From: Palsa-504 sp963756575
GTDB lineage: Bacteria > Actinomycetota > Actinomycetes > Streptosporangiales > Streptosporangiaceae
Direction of reading: 5' to 3'
Length of the DNA: 64,000 nt
Assembly: GCA_963756575.1 (NCBI GenBank)
Contig: CAVWOM010000007.1
Span: forward strand, 186,001-250,000
Shown here in pieces: positions 34,978 to 43,933 of the stretch (the stretch's first letter is position 1; every line of letters begins with the position of its first letter). The notes under the pieces are model-generated. The model was not told the origin of the DNA, ran no database searches, and saw only the letters and a list, made by a program, of their open reading frames with translations. Position numbers and translations under genes: made by a program.

Positions 34978-37206
34978 TCATCCTGTGATGCTGACCAGGA
35001 TTTCCCGCATCCGCTGCGTCAGCGGGTCGCCGGGCGGCAGGGCCCGTTCGGCCCGCGCCACGATGCTGCTGAGCAGCGCTAGCGCGTCCCCGAGACGGCC
35101 GGTGGCGTAGTACCCGCGGGCCAGCTCCGCCTGACAGGCGAGGGTGGTCGGGTGATCGGCGCCGATGGTGCGCTCGTAGCCCTCGCTGGTTTCCTCGTAA
35201 AGCTGCAGCGCCGCGCCCATCCGGCCCGCCGTGAAGTTCGCGGACGCGAGGCTGCCGCGGGCCTGGAGCGTGTCCGGATGGTCCGGGCCGAGCGTGCCTT
35301 CGCGGTCGGCGAGGACCCGCTTGTACTGGGCGATCGCGTCCTTGGTCTGGCCGCCGGCCAGGTAGGCGTCGGCGAGGCCGAAGCCGGCCGACATGGTGTC
35401 GGGATGCTGCGCGCCCAGGATGCGCTCCCGGTCGGCCAGCGAATGCCGGTACGAGCGGATCGCCTCGGCGGACCTTCCCGCGGCCCGGGCCGCGGCCGCG
35501 TATTCTTCCCGCGCGGCCAGGGTCTCGACGTGGTCGGCGCCGCGGACGAGCTCGCTGCCGCCCACGGCCTGTTCGAGGATGATGACGGCATCGTCGGGCC
35601 GGCCGGTGGCCACCAGGGCGCGGCCGAGGCTGACCTTGGCCGTGATGGCGTCCGGATGGTCGGGCCCGAGCACGCCGGACCGCCCGTCCAGCACCTGCTG
35701 GAACCACGTGACGGCCTCCGCCGCCTGCCCGGAGGCCATCAATGCCTCGCCCAGATAGGCGGCGACCATGAGGGTCTCCAGGCTGCCCGGTCCCAGGATC
35801 CGCTGGCTGTCCGCGGCGAGCTCGCGCCAGTAGCCGACGGCCGGACCGGTCAGGCCCGCGCGGTCCAGGCTCTGCCCGGCCAGCAGCAGCACCGGATGGC
35901 AGCGCTCGTCCGTCCAGAGCACGTCGCCGGCGTTCTGCTTGAGGCTGGCGGCGCACGCCCGCAGGTCCGCGGCCAGCCGTGACCGCGGATCCTCCCCGGA
36001 CCACACCTCGACCAGCGCGTCCGCGGCGGCCAGGGCCGCCCGGTCGTAGAGCTCGCCGGGCACGGCCGTGCGGATCACGGCCTGGATGACCGGGCTGATC
36101 CTGACCGTCGGCGGCGTGCCCGGCGGATCGACGGTCATCAGCCCCGCCTGCCTCAGGCTGAGGATGGCGTTCCAGGTCCGCTGCGGGTCCACGGCCGGCC
36201 CCTCGGCCCGGGTGCCGCCGCCTTCCGCGAGGTACTGGCTGACCGCCGACGTGGTGAACACGGCGCCGGGCGCCCCGTGCCCGTCCAGGTGGGCCGCCAG
36301 CGCCAGCAGCGACCGGATGCTCACGCCGGGCGACAGGTGCTCGGCGTACTCGGCCGAGAACGTCCAGGTGACCGCGGCGGCCGACGGCTCGACCCGGCCC
36401 GCCTCCACCAGCTGCTTCTGCCGCTGCGTGAAGTGCTGCCGGTAGTCGCGGCAGGACATACTCGAGCTGGCGATCACCGCGCTGGCCTGAGCCAGCGCGG
36501 TCGGCTCGCAGCCGAGGTCGCCTACCAGGTCGATCGCCCCGCTGCGCTGCTCCGGATCGGTGCTGAGGCGGCCAGACAGGTAGCCCATGGCCTCCCGCGT
36601 GCTGAACGCCGGGACCGGCAGGGCCAGCACCCGGGGCTCACCGGATACCGTCGCCGGGTCCGCCGTCGTGATCAGCACCCGGCCCGCCGGGCCGGACGGC
36701 CACACGCCCTCCAGGTCCGCCGCGTCACGCAGGTCGTCGAGCACGACGAGCCACGGCCGGCTGGTCTTGCTGAGCCAGTCGGTGAACCGGGCCGCCACCG
36801 TCTCGGCGCTGCCTGTGTCGCCGCCGCCCATCGCCGTGGCCGCCTGCACGAAGCCGGCCAGCACCGACGCCCGGCTGGTGGCCACCACCCAGGTCAGCAC
36901 GTCGACGCCGGGTGAACGCCACAGCGTCTCGGCGAAGTAGCGAGCGAGCTGGGTCTTGCCGCTCGACGCCCGCCAGTCCTGATCCGTCGCGGGCGCCTGC
37001 TCGGGAACCAGTGCCACGATGGCGCCGGGAATCAGGGTTGTCTCCAGGCCTGGCACCGTGTCCGGCCTCATCGTGAAGCCCTCGGCGAGCAGAGGTACCG
37101 GACCCGACCAGATCGGCCAGGATGCGGCCTGACCCTCGTGACCTCCCGGCCCGGTGACCTGCGCCGAGCCGCCCCCCGACATCAAACCGTAGCTGCCGGT
37201 ATGCAC
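34978..37206 (-). CDS. STAND-type NTPase with C-terminal TPR repeats
   Basis: A 742-residue protein. GTG 37206 is chosen because AGGAGG lies 7 bases upstream; a longer frame adds 13 residues with no such site. An NB-ARC-like ATPase region holds ARYFAETLWRSPGVDVLTWV and Walker B PWLVVLDDL, but the P-loop reads DWRASSGKTQ: GKT is kept while the first glycine is replaced by Trp, so nucleotide binding may be impaired. A winged-helix-like middle precedes at least five kinesin-light-chain-type TPRs, each with a GxxHPxT motif (GPDHPDAIT, GAQHPDTMS, GPDHPDTLQ, GADHPTTLA). STAND proteins sense ligands and signal through effector domains; none is fused here. Confidence 0.85.
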   Translation of the reverse strand: MHTGSYGLMSGGGSAQVTGPGGHEGQAASWPIWSGPVPLLAEGFTMRPDTVPGLETTLIPGAIVALVPEQAPATDQDWRASSGKTQLARYFAETLWRSPGVDVLTWVVATSRASVLAGFVQAATAMGGGDTGSAETVAARFTDWLSKTSRPWLVVLDDLRDAADLEGVWPSGPAGRVLITTADPATVSGEPRVLALPVPAFSTREAMGYLSGRLSTDPEQRSGAIDLVGDLGCEPTALAQASAVIASSSMSCRDYRQHFTQRQKQLVEAGRVEPSAAAVTWTFSAEYAEHLSPGVSIRSLLALAAHLDGHGAPGAVFTTSAVSQYLAEGGGTRAEGPAVDPQRTWNAILSLRQAGLMTVDPPGTPPTVRISPVIQAVIRTAVPGELYDRAALAAADALVEVWSGEDPRSRLAADLRACAASLKQNAGDVLWTDERCHPVLLLAGQSLDRAGLTGPAVGYWRELAADSQRILGPGSLETLMVAAYLGEALMASGQAAEAVTWFQQVLDGRSGVLGPDHPDAITAKVSLGRALVATGRPDDAVIILEQAVGGSELVRGADHVETLAAREEYAAAARAAGRSAEAIRSYRHSLADRERILGAQHPDTMSAGFGLADAYLAGGQTKDAIAQYKRVLADREGTLGPDHPDTLQARGSLASANFTAGRMGAALQLYEETSEGYERTIGADHPTTLACQAELARGYYATGRLGDALALLSSIVARAERALPPGDPLTQRMREILVSITG

Positions 37207-37284
37207 CGGGATCCTCCTGATGTGCCCGTTTGGTGCAGGGACCAACGATACGGCAGCGCGTGCCGGTGCGCGGGAGATCGCAGT

Positions 37285-37376
37285 TAAGAACAGGGCACAG
37301 GATCAGCTAAGAACAGGGCACAGGATCAGCTAAGAACAGGGCACAGGATCAGCTAAGAACAGGGCACGGGATCAGC
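37285..37376. repeat. Four 23-bp tandem repeats spanning the PNPOx stop codon
   Basis: Four units of 23 bp (TAAGAACAGGGCACAGGATC plus AGC; last unit with one A-to-G change) run head to tail. The last unit (37354-37376) contains the stop codon and final Gly codon of the minus-strand oxidase; the other three lie downstream of it. No spacers, so not a CRISPR array. Confidence 0.95.
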
Positions 37377-37797
37377 CGGAGATGTCGAAGTTGGCGAGGA
37401 CCTTGGTCGGCCGCAGCCAGACCACGAGCTCCCCGGGAACCGCGTTGCGCTTGCCGAATTCCTCGGCCCGGTCGGCGCCCATGTACCGCGCCGCGATCGC
37501 GGTGGCGGTCCGGAGCAGCTCGGCCGGATCCTCGGACAGCTCGGCCTCGGCCTGGATCTGGACGAACGCGTACGGCGGCTCCTCCAGGTCCACGCACAGG
37601 CTGACCCGCGGGTCCCGGGCCAGCGCGCGGCCCTTGGCCGTGTCCCGCCCCGTGTTGAGCACCAGGCCGCCGTCCTCGACGACGAACCAGACCGGCGCGA
37701 CCAGCGGGCGCCCGCTGGCCGACAGCCAGCTCAGCTTGCCGGTCCGGGTCCCGTGGCTGAGGAATTCCCTGACCTCGGGATCGCCGAGCGAGGCCAC
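37372..37797 (-). CDS. Pyridoxamine 5'-phosphate oxidase-fold (PNPOx/FDOR-like) protein
   Basis: A 141-residue split-barrel flavoprotein starting at GTG. The segments TGKLSWLSASGRPLVAPVWFVV, LVLNTGRDTAKGRALARDPR and VSLCVDLEEPPYAFVQIQAEA are typical of actinomycete F420/FMN-binding split-barrel proteins. Likely a small flavin- or F420-dependent reductase or cofactor carrier. It follows the EthD-like gene by one base and is probably co-expressed with it. Its 3' end is tandemly duplicated into the flank. Confidence 0.85.
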   Translation of the reverse strand: MASLGDPEVREFLSHGTRTGKLSWLSASGRPLVAPVWFVVEDGGLVLNTGRDTAKGRALARDPRVSLCVDLEEPPYAFVQIQAEAELSEDPAELLRTATAIAARYMGADRAEEFGKRNAVPGELVVWLRPTKVLANFDISG

Positions 37798-37798
37798 G

Positions 37799-38446
37799 TC
37801 AGGCCCCGATCACACTCAGCAGGCCGAACTCCCGGCGCTCCCGCCGCAGCGCGGACGCGACCACGCGGTCCCGCCACGGCGTGCTGATCGCCGCCCGGTA
37901 ACCGGGTTCCTCGAGCACCTCCGGGCCGGCCAGCTCGTGCAGGGACAAGAAGTCGGGCCCAGGCCCGTCGAGACCGCGGACCAGGCGGTACCGCCGGATC
38001 CGCCGCCAGCCGGGCACCTGCAGGAGCATCGGGATGTGCTCATCGGTGTACCAGGCGGCCAGGTCCTGCTCGCTCTCGGCGGGCACCGACATGGACACCG
38101 CCAGGATCACCGGCGCCGGACGGCCCACCGGCGACCCGTCCTCGCTGATCTGCTCGTAGACCCGGCGCTCGAGGGTGGCCAGCCCGGCCATGACGGCCTT
38201 GTCCCGGTCGCTGGCCTGTCCGGCCAGGGCCTTGTACCCGGGGCTCTCGATGACCTCGGGGCCGTCCAGCTCGTACAGGGCGAGCCAGGTCGGCTTCTGC
38301 TCGTCCAGCGCCCGGTACCGCTGGACCCCGCGGAAGCCGGGCACGGTCAGCCGGGCGGGCCCGTGCTCGTGGTCGTACCAGTCGTGGAACTCCGCCTCGT
38401 CGGTGGTTCCCGGCTCGGTGTACACGTAGAAGAGGCCTGGAGACAT
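37799..38446 (-). CDS. EthD/DUF4286-like dimeric alpha-beta-barrel protein, two tandem domains
   Basis: A 215-residue protein made of two similar ferredoxin-like units. The first begins LFYVYTEPGTTDEAEFHDWYDHEH and contains VPGFRGVQRYRA; the second has DLAAWYTDEHIPMLLQVPGWRRIRRYRL and LHELAGPEVLEEPGY. The W-Y-D/T-x-EH motif and YELDGPEV segment characterise this fold, associated with degradative oxidations and dehydratase-like steps. It lies one base upstream of the PNPOx gene. Exact role unknown. Confidence 0.7.
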   Translation of the reverse strand: MSPGLFYVYTEPGTTDEAEFHDWYDHEHGPARLTVPGFRGVQRYRALDEQKPTWLALYELDGPEVIESPGYKALAGQASDRDKAVMAGLATLERRVYEQISEDGSPVGRPAPVILAVSMSVPAESEQDLAAWYTDEHIPMLLQVPGWRRIRRYRLVRGLDGPGPDFLSLHELAGPEVLEEPGYRAAISTPWRDRVVASALRRERREFGLLSVIGA

Positions 38447-38500
38447 GAAATGATCGTATGCGAGGCCCTCTCGGGCCCCGCATACGATCCCTGACCTACC

Positions 38501-40093
38501 TCAGTCGACCGGTGCCGCCATCGGGTTGATGCCGGCCAGGTCCGACTTCTTGACCCGGATCGCCACCAGCGTGATGACCAGGGCCAGCGCCGCGATCCCG
38601 GCCGAGACCAGGTAGCCCTTGGAGAAGCCGGCCGAGAACGCGTGGTTGGTGATCGCGTGCTGCAGCGCGGCCGCCTTAGCGGCGGAGATGTGCGCCCCGG
38701 CCTGCTTGGCCGCGGCCGCCGTCTGCGTGTGGATGCTGCTCGCCACCGCGCTCCACGCCACCGTGCCCAGGATCGCGAGCCCGATCGACCCGCCGACCTG
38801 CTGGCCGGTGTTGAGCAGCGAGGACGCCACGCCCGCGTCGTTGTCGGCCACCTTGGCCAGCGCCACCAGGGACAGCGGCACGAAGACGAGCCCCATGCCC
38901 AGCGCGGTAACCAGCATCGGGCCGAGCAGCCCGGAGGCGTAGTGGCTGTTCTCGTTGATGCGGGACAGCCAGAACATCCCGCCGGCGGCGAACGCGGTGC
39001 CCGCCACCATTAGCGGCCGGGCCCCGACCCGGGTCACCAGCTGCGACGCGATCCCGGAGGCCACCATGACCATGCTGATCATCGGCAGGTAGGCGATGCC
39101 GGTCTTCAGCGCGCTGTACCCCCACACGTCCTGCAGGAACAGCGTCAGGAAGAAGAACAGGCCGAACAGCGCCGTCCCCACGCACAGCATGATCAGGTAG
39201 GAACCGGTCCGGTCGCGGCTGCGCAGCACCCGGATCGGGACCAGCGCTTGCCTGCTGCGCACCTCGATGAACCCGAACGCCACCAGCAGCACCACCGCGG
39301 CCACCAGCGAGATGATCACCTTGGTGTCACCCCAGTGCGACACGCCGTTCGGGCTGGTCGCGGCGCTGGACAGGCCGTAGACGAGCGCGCCCAGGCCGAG
39401 GCTGCCGGTGATGGCACCGGGCAGGTCGAAGGCCCCGCGCCGCCGCTCGGACTCCTTGAGCACCCGCGGCGCGAAGAACGCGAGCACCAGGCCGATCGGC
39501 ACGTTGACGAAGAACACCCAGCGCCAGTCGAGGTACTGGACCAGCAGGCCGCCCGCGATCAGGCCGACGGCGCCGCCGGCCACGCTCATCGCGGCGTACA
39601 CGCCCATAGCCCGGTTACGCGGCGGCCCCTCGGGGAAGGTAACCGCGATCAGGGACAGAGCGGTGGGCGCGGCGAACGCGCCGCCGATGCCCTGCAAGAC
39701 GCGCGCGCCGAGCAGCCAGGCCTGATCGGTGGCGAAGCCGCCGAGCAGCGAGGCGAGCGAGAACAGCAAGATGCCGAAGATGAAGATCCGGCGGCGCCCC
39801 AGTAGGTCGCCGGAACGGCCGCCGAGCAGCAGCAGCCCGCCGAACGCAAGCGCGTAGGCGTTGACGACCCACTCCAGGTTGCTGCCGGAGAAGTGAAGGG
39901 CGTCCTGGACGTGCGGCAGGGCGACGTTGACGATGGTCGCGTCGAGCACGACCATAAGCTGCGCCGTCGCGATGACAGCGAGGGCCAGGCCCAGCCGGCG
40001 CGGCGGGGAGCCGTTCGACACGGTGGCGCTGGACGCCGCCGCGGTACTGACCTCCCGGGTCGGTTGCCCGGTGTCTGGTGTGGTGGCGGACAC
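38501..40093 (-). CDS. DHA2-family (EmrB/QacA-like) MFS drug exporter
   Basis: A 530-residue, 14-helix drug:H+ antiporter. Signatures include IATAQLMVVLDATIVNVALP in helix 1, NAYALAFGGLLLLGGRSGDLLGRRR around the first loop, and the motif-C-like GGAFAAPTALSLIAVTFPEG with GAVGLIAGGLLVQYLDWRWV. It exports hydrophobic compounds. A MarR-type regulator is encoded just upstream on the same strand, with its own palindromic site, so MarR control is likely. A Lys/Ala-rich extracellular loop lies near residue 460. Confidence 0.93.
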   Translation of the reverse strand: MSATTPDTGQPTREVSTAAASSATVSNGSPPRRLGLALAVIATAQLMVVLDATIVNVALPHVQDALHFSGSNLEWVVNAYALAFGGLLLLGGRSGDLLGRRRIFIFGILLFSLASLLGGFATDQAWLLGARVLQGIGGAFAAPTALSLIAVTFPEGPPRNRAMGVYAAMSVAGGAVGLIAGGLLVQYLDWRWVFFVNVPIGLVLAFFAPRVLKESERRRGAFDLPGAITGSLGLGALVYGLSSAATSPNGVSHWGDTKVIISLVAAVVLLVAFGFIEVRSRQALVPIRVLRSRDRTGSYLIMLCVGTALFGLFFFLTLFLQDVWGYSALKTGIAYLPMISMVMVASGIASQLVTRVGARPLMVAGTAFAAGGMFWLSRINENSHYASGLLGPMLVTALGMGLVFVPLSLVALAKVADNDAGVASSLLNTGQQVGGSIGLAILGTVAWSAVASSIHTQTAAAAKQAGAHISAAKAAALQHAITNHAFSAGFSKGYLVSAGIAALALVITLVAIRVKKSDLAGINPMAAPVD

Positions 40094-40325
40094 GACTATC
40101 TCTCCTAAGATTGAGGGCGCGCTGAACTAAAGCCATGACCAGGCGACCGCGCCAAGGTCACGCGCCGTACTTCGGTGCTAGAAAATTTTTGGTCCGAACG
40201 GACCGAGGTTCCCGTTCCCCGTAAGCTCTTACCTTCCCCGTGCGGGCCGTCGTCCTCGGTTGAGACGACCCTGCGGCTCTCGTCTCATCGCTGAAGACGC
40301 GTTAGCCGCCGCGTTTGTGACAGCA

Positions 40326-40817
40326 TCACCTCCCGCACCGCGATCGGAGCATCTTCTTCATCAGCCCGAGCAGGCACCGGCGCTCGCCGGTGTCCAGCGC
40401 CGTACACCACGGCGCCTGGGCCAAGATCTCGCGGTACAGCCGGTCCCTGACCGCCTCGCCCTCGGAAGTGAGCACGATGTTCTTGCTCCGCCGGTCCCGC
40501 AGCGAGGGTTCCCGGCGGGCCAGTCCGTGCTTCTCCAGGGCGTCCGCGATGGAGGTGACGAAGGAGGGGTCGCAGCCCATCCGCTGGCCCAGTTCCTTCA
40601 TCGTCATCGGAGCGTCGAGCTTGAGCAGGGCGATGGCGTCGCTGCCGTTCATCCCGAACTCGGTCGCGATGCGCTGCCCGAGGTCATGAAAGTGCTTGAA
40701 GAGCTCGGGCAGGGTGTCGCTGATCTGCTGGTTGAGCTGATCGTCGGTCAGCGGCTCGACGTGAGCGACATCCGCGGTCTCGAGCACTGCCCCCAGGCTC
40801 TCGTCCACGCCGCTCAC
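40326..40817 (-). CDS. MarR-family transcriptional regulator
   Basis: A 163-residue winged-helix protein. The HTH region reads MTMKELGQRMGCDPSFVTSI and DALEKHGLARREPSLRDRRSK, with the DRR wing motif of MarR regulators. It precedes the DHA2 exporter on the same strand (232 bp gap), so it probably represses itself and the pump until a toxic ligand binds. The palindrome at 40854-40870 lies 37 bp upstream of its start, a typical operator position. Confidence 0.9.
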   Translation of the reverse strand: MSGVDESLGAVLETADVAHVEPLTDDQLNQQISDTLPELFKHFHDLGQRIATEFGMNGSDAIALLKLDAPMTMKELGQRMGCDPSFVTSIADALEKHGLARREPSLRDRRSKNIVLTSEGEAVRDRLYREILAQAPWCTALDTGERRCLLGLMKKMLRSRCGR

Positions 40818-40853
40818 CTCCGTCCGGATCTATGAGATCCTCAACCTCTGATG

Positions 40854-40870
40854 TACTCAATGTTTGAGTA
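40854..40870. promoter_or_regulatory. MarR-type palindromic operator
   Basis: TACTCAA-TGT-TTGAGTA, perfect 7-bp arms. A second overlapping inverted pair TTGAG-TAG-CTCAA (40864-40876) follows at once. It sits in an AT-rich patch upstream of the MarR gene; binding by that regulator is inferred. Confidence 0.7.
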
Positions 40871-41008
40871 GCTCAACTATATTTCCGCTTGCTGGTGCAA
40901 GCAAGTCAATAACGGGCAGAATCCCAGCGGATCTACCGCCGCACACAACTGTTAACGGCCCTGCGGCGTCTTAGCTTCCGGGAGTTCATGTGAAGGAAGG
41001 CACACGCA

Positions 41009-42608
41009 ATGGCTGAAGGTCAGGGGCGGCGCGAGTTCCTGCGGCTGGCGGCGGCGGCCGGGGGAGCCGGCCTGCTCGCCTCCTGCAGCCGGAGCGGGGC
41101 CACCGCCGGGAGCACCGGTACCAGCGCGGCCATGGCGGACAGCGCGACCCGGAGCGTCGCCGCGGCCCCCCAGGCCGCCGGGTCGCCGCGCCCGGCCGAC
41201 TGGACCGCCCTCGGCCGCGACCTGTCCGGGCCGCTGGTCCGTCCGGGCGAGGCCGCCTACGCCGTGTCCAAGCGGCTGTTCGACCCGCGGTTCGACTCGC
41301 TGCACCCGGCCGGCGTCGCCTACTGCCGCAACCCGCACGACGTGTCGACCTGCCTGGCCTTCGTGCGCAAGTTCGGGATCGGTGTCGCCGCCCGGTGCGG
41401 CGGCCACAGCTACGCGGGCTGGTCCTCGACCAGCGGGCTGATGATCGACGTGACCCGGATGTCCGGGGTGAACGTCAGCGGCACTACCGCCGTCGTCGGC
41501 GCGGGCACCAAGCTCATCGACTTCTACAGCGGGCTCGCCGCGCACGGTCGCGGGGTGCCGGGCGGGTCCTGCCCGACGGTCGGCATCGCCGGGCTCACCC
41601 TGGGCGGCGGCGTCGGGGTCGTCTCCCGCGCCTACGGGGTGACCAGCGACAACGTGAAATCGCTGCAGATCGTCACCGCCGACGGGCAGGTCAGGACGTG
41701 TAACTCGAGCCAGAACTCCGACCTGTTCTGGGCCTGTCGCGGCGGGGGCGGCGGCAACTTCGGCGTCGTCACCTCGTTCACCTTCAATACCCACCCGGTC
41801 GGGAACATCGTCCTGTTCTTCTTGTCCTGGCCGTGGTCGCAGGCCGCCAGGGTGATCTCCGCCTGGCAGTCCTGGGCGCCGCACGCCCCGGACGCGCTCT
41901 GGTCGAACCTGCACCTGGCCGCGGCGCCGGGCGGCTCCGTCCCCTCCATCCAGGTGGGCGGTACCTATCTGGGCAGCCTCAGCGGGGCCTCCGCCCAGCT
42001 CGAGAAGCTGTACGCGGCGGCCGGCTCGCATCCGTCCTCGCCGTTCATGGAGACCACCAGCTGGCTGCACGCGATGCTGGTGGAGGCGGGCTGCGCCAGC
42101 CTGACCGTGAACGAGTGCCACCTGCCCACCCAGAACCCGGCCGGCGCTCTCGCGGGCCTCGGAGTACGCCAAGTCCGACATCTTCACCAAGCCGCTGAAC
42201 AGCGGTGGGATCGGCACCTTGCTGGCCGGCGTGGAGAAGTTCCAGCGGGCGGGCGGGGCCTCCGGGGCGTCCGGGGGTATCGCGTTCGACGCGCTCGGCG
42301 GCGCGGTCAACCGGGTCGCCCCCGGCGCCACCGCGTACGTGCACCGCAACGGGCTCTTCCAGGCCCAGTACACGACCACCTGGCCGGCCGGCGCGCCCGC
42401 CGCCGCGGTGGCCCGCCAGCACGCCTGGCAGCAGTCGTTCTGGCAGTCGATGCGCCCCTACGCCAGCGGCCAGGCCTACCAGAACTACATCGACCCGGCG
42501 CTGGCCAACTGGCGGCAGGCCTACTACGGCGCCAACCTCCCCCGGCTCACTCAGGTCAAGGCGAAATACGACCCCCATCGCGTGTTCACGTTCCCGCAGG
42601 CCATCTAA
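41009..42608 (+). pseudogene. Tat-exported BBE-type FAD oxidoreductase, frameshifted
   Basis: About 530 residues if joined. The N-terminus GRREFLRLAAAAGGAGLLAS is a twin-arginine signal followed by Cys (possible lipoprotein). The FAD domain has CGGHSYAGW and GSCPTVGIAGLTLGGG, supplying the His and Cys for bicovalent FAD attachment as in berberine-bridge-like oxidases. Near 42130-42165 the frame shifts by one base; the other frame continues ASEYAKSDIFTKPLNSGGIG to the BBE end YDPHRVFTFPQAI. A single inserted base would explain it. If real, the C-terminal substrate/flavin-covering segment is lost. Relatives oxidise sugars or alkaloids outside the cell. Confidence 0.8.
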
Positions 42609-42730
42609 GGTAGGTCCGGTGCACTGACGCGGGGCGGGCATGATGGTATCTCCGCAAATGTTGATATCTGTTTCCCGTACGCTAGCTACCCACCCGTAAC
42701 GTCAGCTCGCACCATCGATGTAGGACCTGA

Positions 42731-43933
42731 ATGACAAGTAACGCTGAACTCAAGGCTGCGGCCGCCATCGCCGACGAGCAGGTGCAGGTCCTGCTCGTCG
42801 AGGACGATGACGGCGACGCCGTGCTGGTCGGCGAACTGCTGCGCGAAGTGGGCGCCTCGGTCGTCGTGCGGCGGGCGCGGTCGCTGACCCAGGCCAAGAG
42901 CCTGATCGCCGACGCGGCCTGCGTGCTGCTCGACCTGGGGCTGCCGGATTCGCAGGGCCTGAACGGGCTCAGGCAGCTGCTCCAGCAGGAGCCGGAGGCG
43001 GCCGTGGTCATGCTGACCGGCCAGGCCAGCGAGCACCTGGGGGAGCAGGCGGTCCGGGCCGGCGCCCAGGACTACCTGGTCAAGGGCGAGGTCGCCGGGC
43101 ACCAGCTGAACCGGGTCATCCGCTACGCGGTCGAGCGGCGGCGCGCCGAGGAGGCGCAGCGCGCGCTGCACGTGGCGCAGATCCTCGCCCAGGAGAACGC
43201 CCGGCTGGAGCGCGGCCTGCTGCCGTCGCCGCTGCTGACCGACCCGCGGCTGAGCGTGGCGGCGCGCTGCCTGCCCGGCGGCCAGCACCACCTGCTCGGC
43301 GGCGACTTCTACGACGTGGTCGAATCCTCCGACCGCTGGGTGCACGCCCTCATCGGCGACGTCTGCGGCCGCGGCCCGGCCGAGGCCGCGCTCGGGGTCT
43401 GCCTGCGGGTCGCGTGGCGCACCATGGTGCTGGCCGGGCGTCCCGCCGAGGAGATCCTGTCCACGCTCAGCGAGCTGCTCGAGCACGAGCGGCAGGACGA
43501 CACCATGTTCGCCACGATGTGCATGATCTCGGTGCAGCCGGACCGGACCAGCGGCCGGGTCCGGATGGCCGGCCACCTGCCGCCGATGCTGCTCAGCCAC
43601 GACGGCATCGCCGAGTTCCCCACCCGCCCGGCCGCGCCGCTCGGCCTGTCCGAGCTGCGGCACTGGCCGGAAACCCATATCCAGCTCGACGGCAGCTGGT
43701 CGATACTGCTCTTCACCGACGGGCTTATCGAGGGCCGGATCGGGCCGGGGTCGGAACGGCTCGGCAGCGAAGGGCTGATGGACCTGCTCCGGGAGGTCCC
43801 CAGCGTCCCCGGCCAGCCCCGGGAAGAGCAGCTCGACCAGCTGATCGACCGTGTCCGCCAGCTCAACGGAGGAAACCTGGACGACGACCTGGCTGTCCTG
43901 GCCCTCGGCTTCTCGTCCCCGCCCGCGCCATGA
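42731..43933 (+). CDS. Response regulator fused to PP2C-type (SpoIIE/RsbU-like) phosphatase
   Basis: A 400-residue protein. The N-terminal receiver domain has acidic pocket VEDDDGD, phospho-acceptor D68 in CVLLDLGLPDSQ, and the conserved Lys in YLVKGEV. A short coiled linker (VERRRAEEAQRALHVAQILA) joins a PP2C-like serine phosphatase with GGDFYDVV and IGDVCGRGPAEA and C-terminal GGNLDDDLAVLAL metal ligands. It likely dephosphorylates an anti-anti-sigma factor when the receiver is phosphorylated. First gene of a three-gene operon; its stop overlaps the kinase start. Confidence 0.93.
   Translation: MTSNAELKAAAAIADEQVQVLLVEDDDGDAVLVGELLREVGASVVVRRARSLTQAKSLIADAACVLLDLGLPDSQGLNGLRQLLQQEPEAAVVMLTGQASEHLGEQAVRAGAQDYLVKGEVAGHQLNRVIRYAVERRRAEEAQRALHVAQILAQENARLERGLLPSPLLTDPRLSVAARCLPGGQHHLLGGDFYDVVESSDRWVHALIGDVCGRGPAEAALGVCLRVAWRTMVLAGRPAEEILSTLSELLEHERQDDTMFATMCMISVQPDRTSGRVRMAGHLPPMLLSHDGIAEFPTRPAAPLGLSELRHWPETHIQLDGSWSILLFTDGLIEGRIGPGSERLGSEGLMDLLREVPSVPGQPREEQLDQLIDRVRQLNGGNLDDDLAVLALGFSSPPAP

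Noticed and set aside
37285..37376. Four regular repeats resembling a CRISPR array
   Set aside because: The 23-bp units are directly adjacent without spacers, and no cas genes are in the window.
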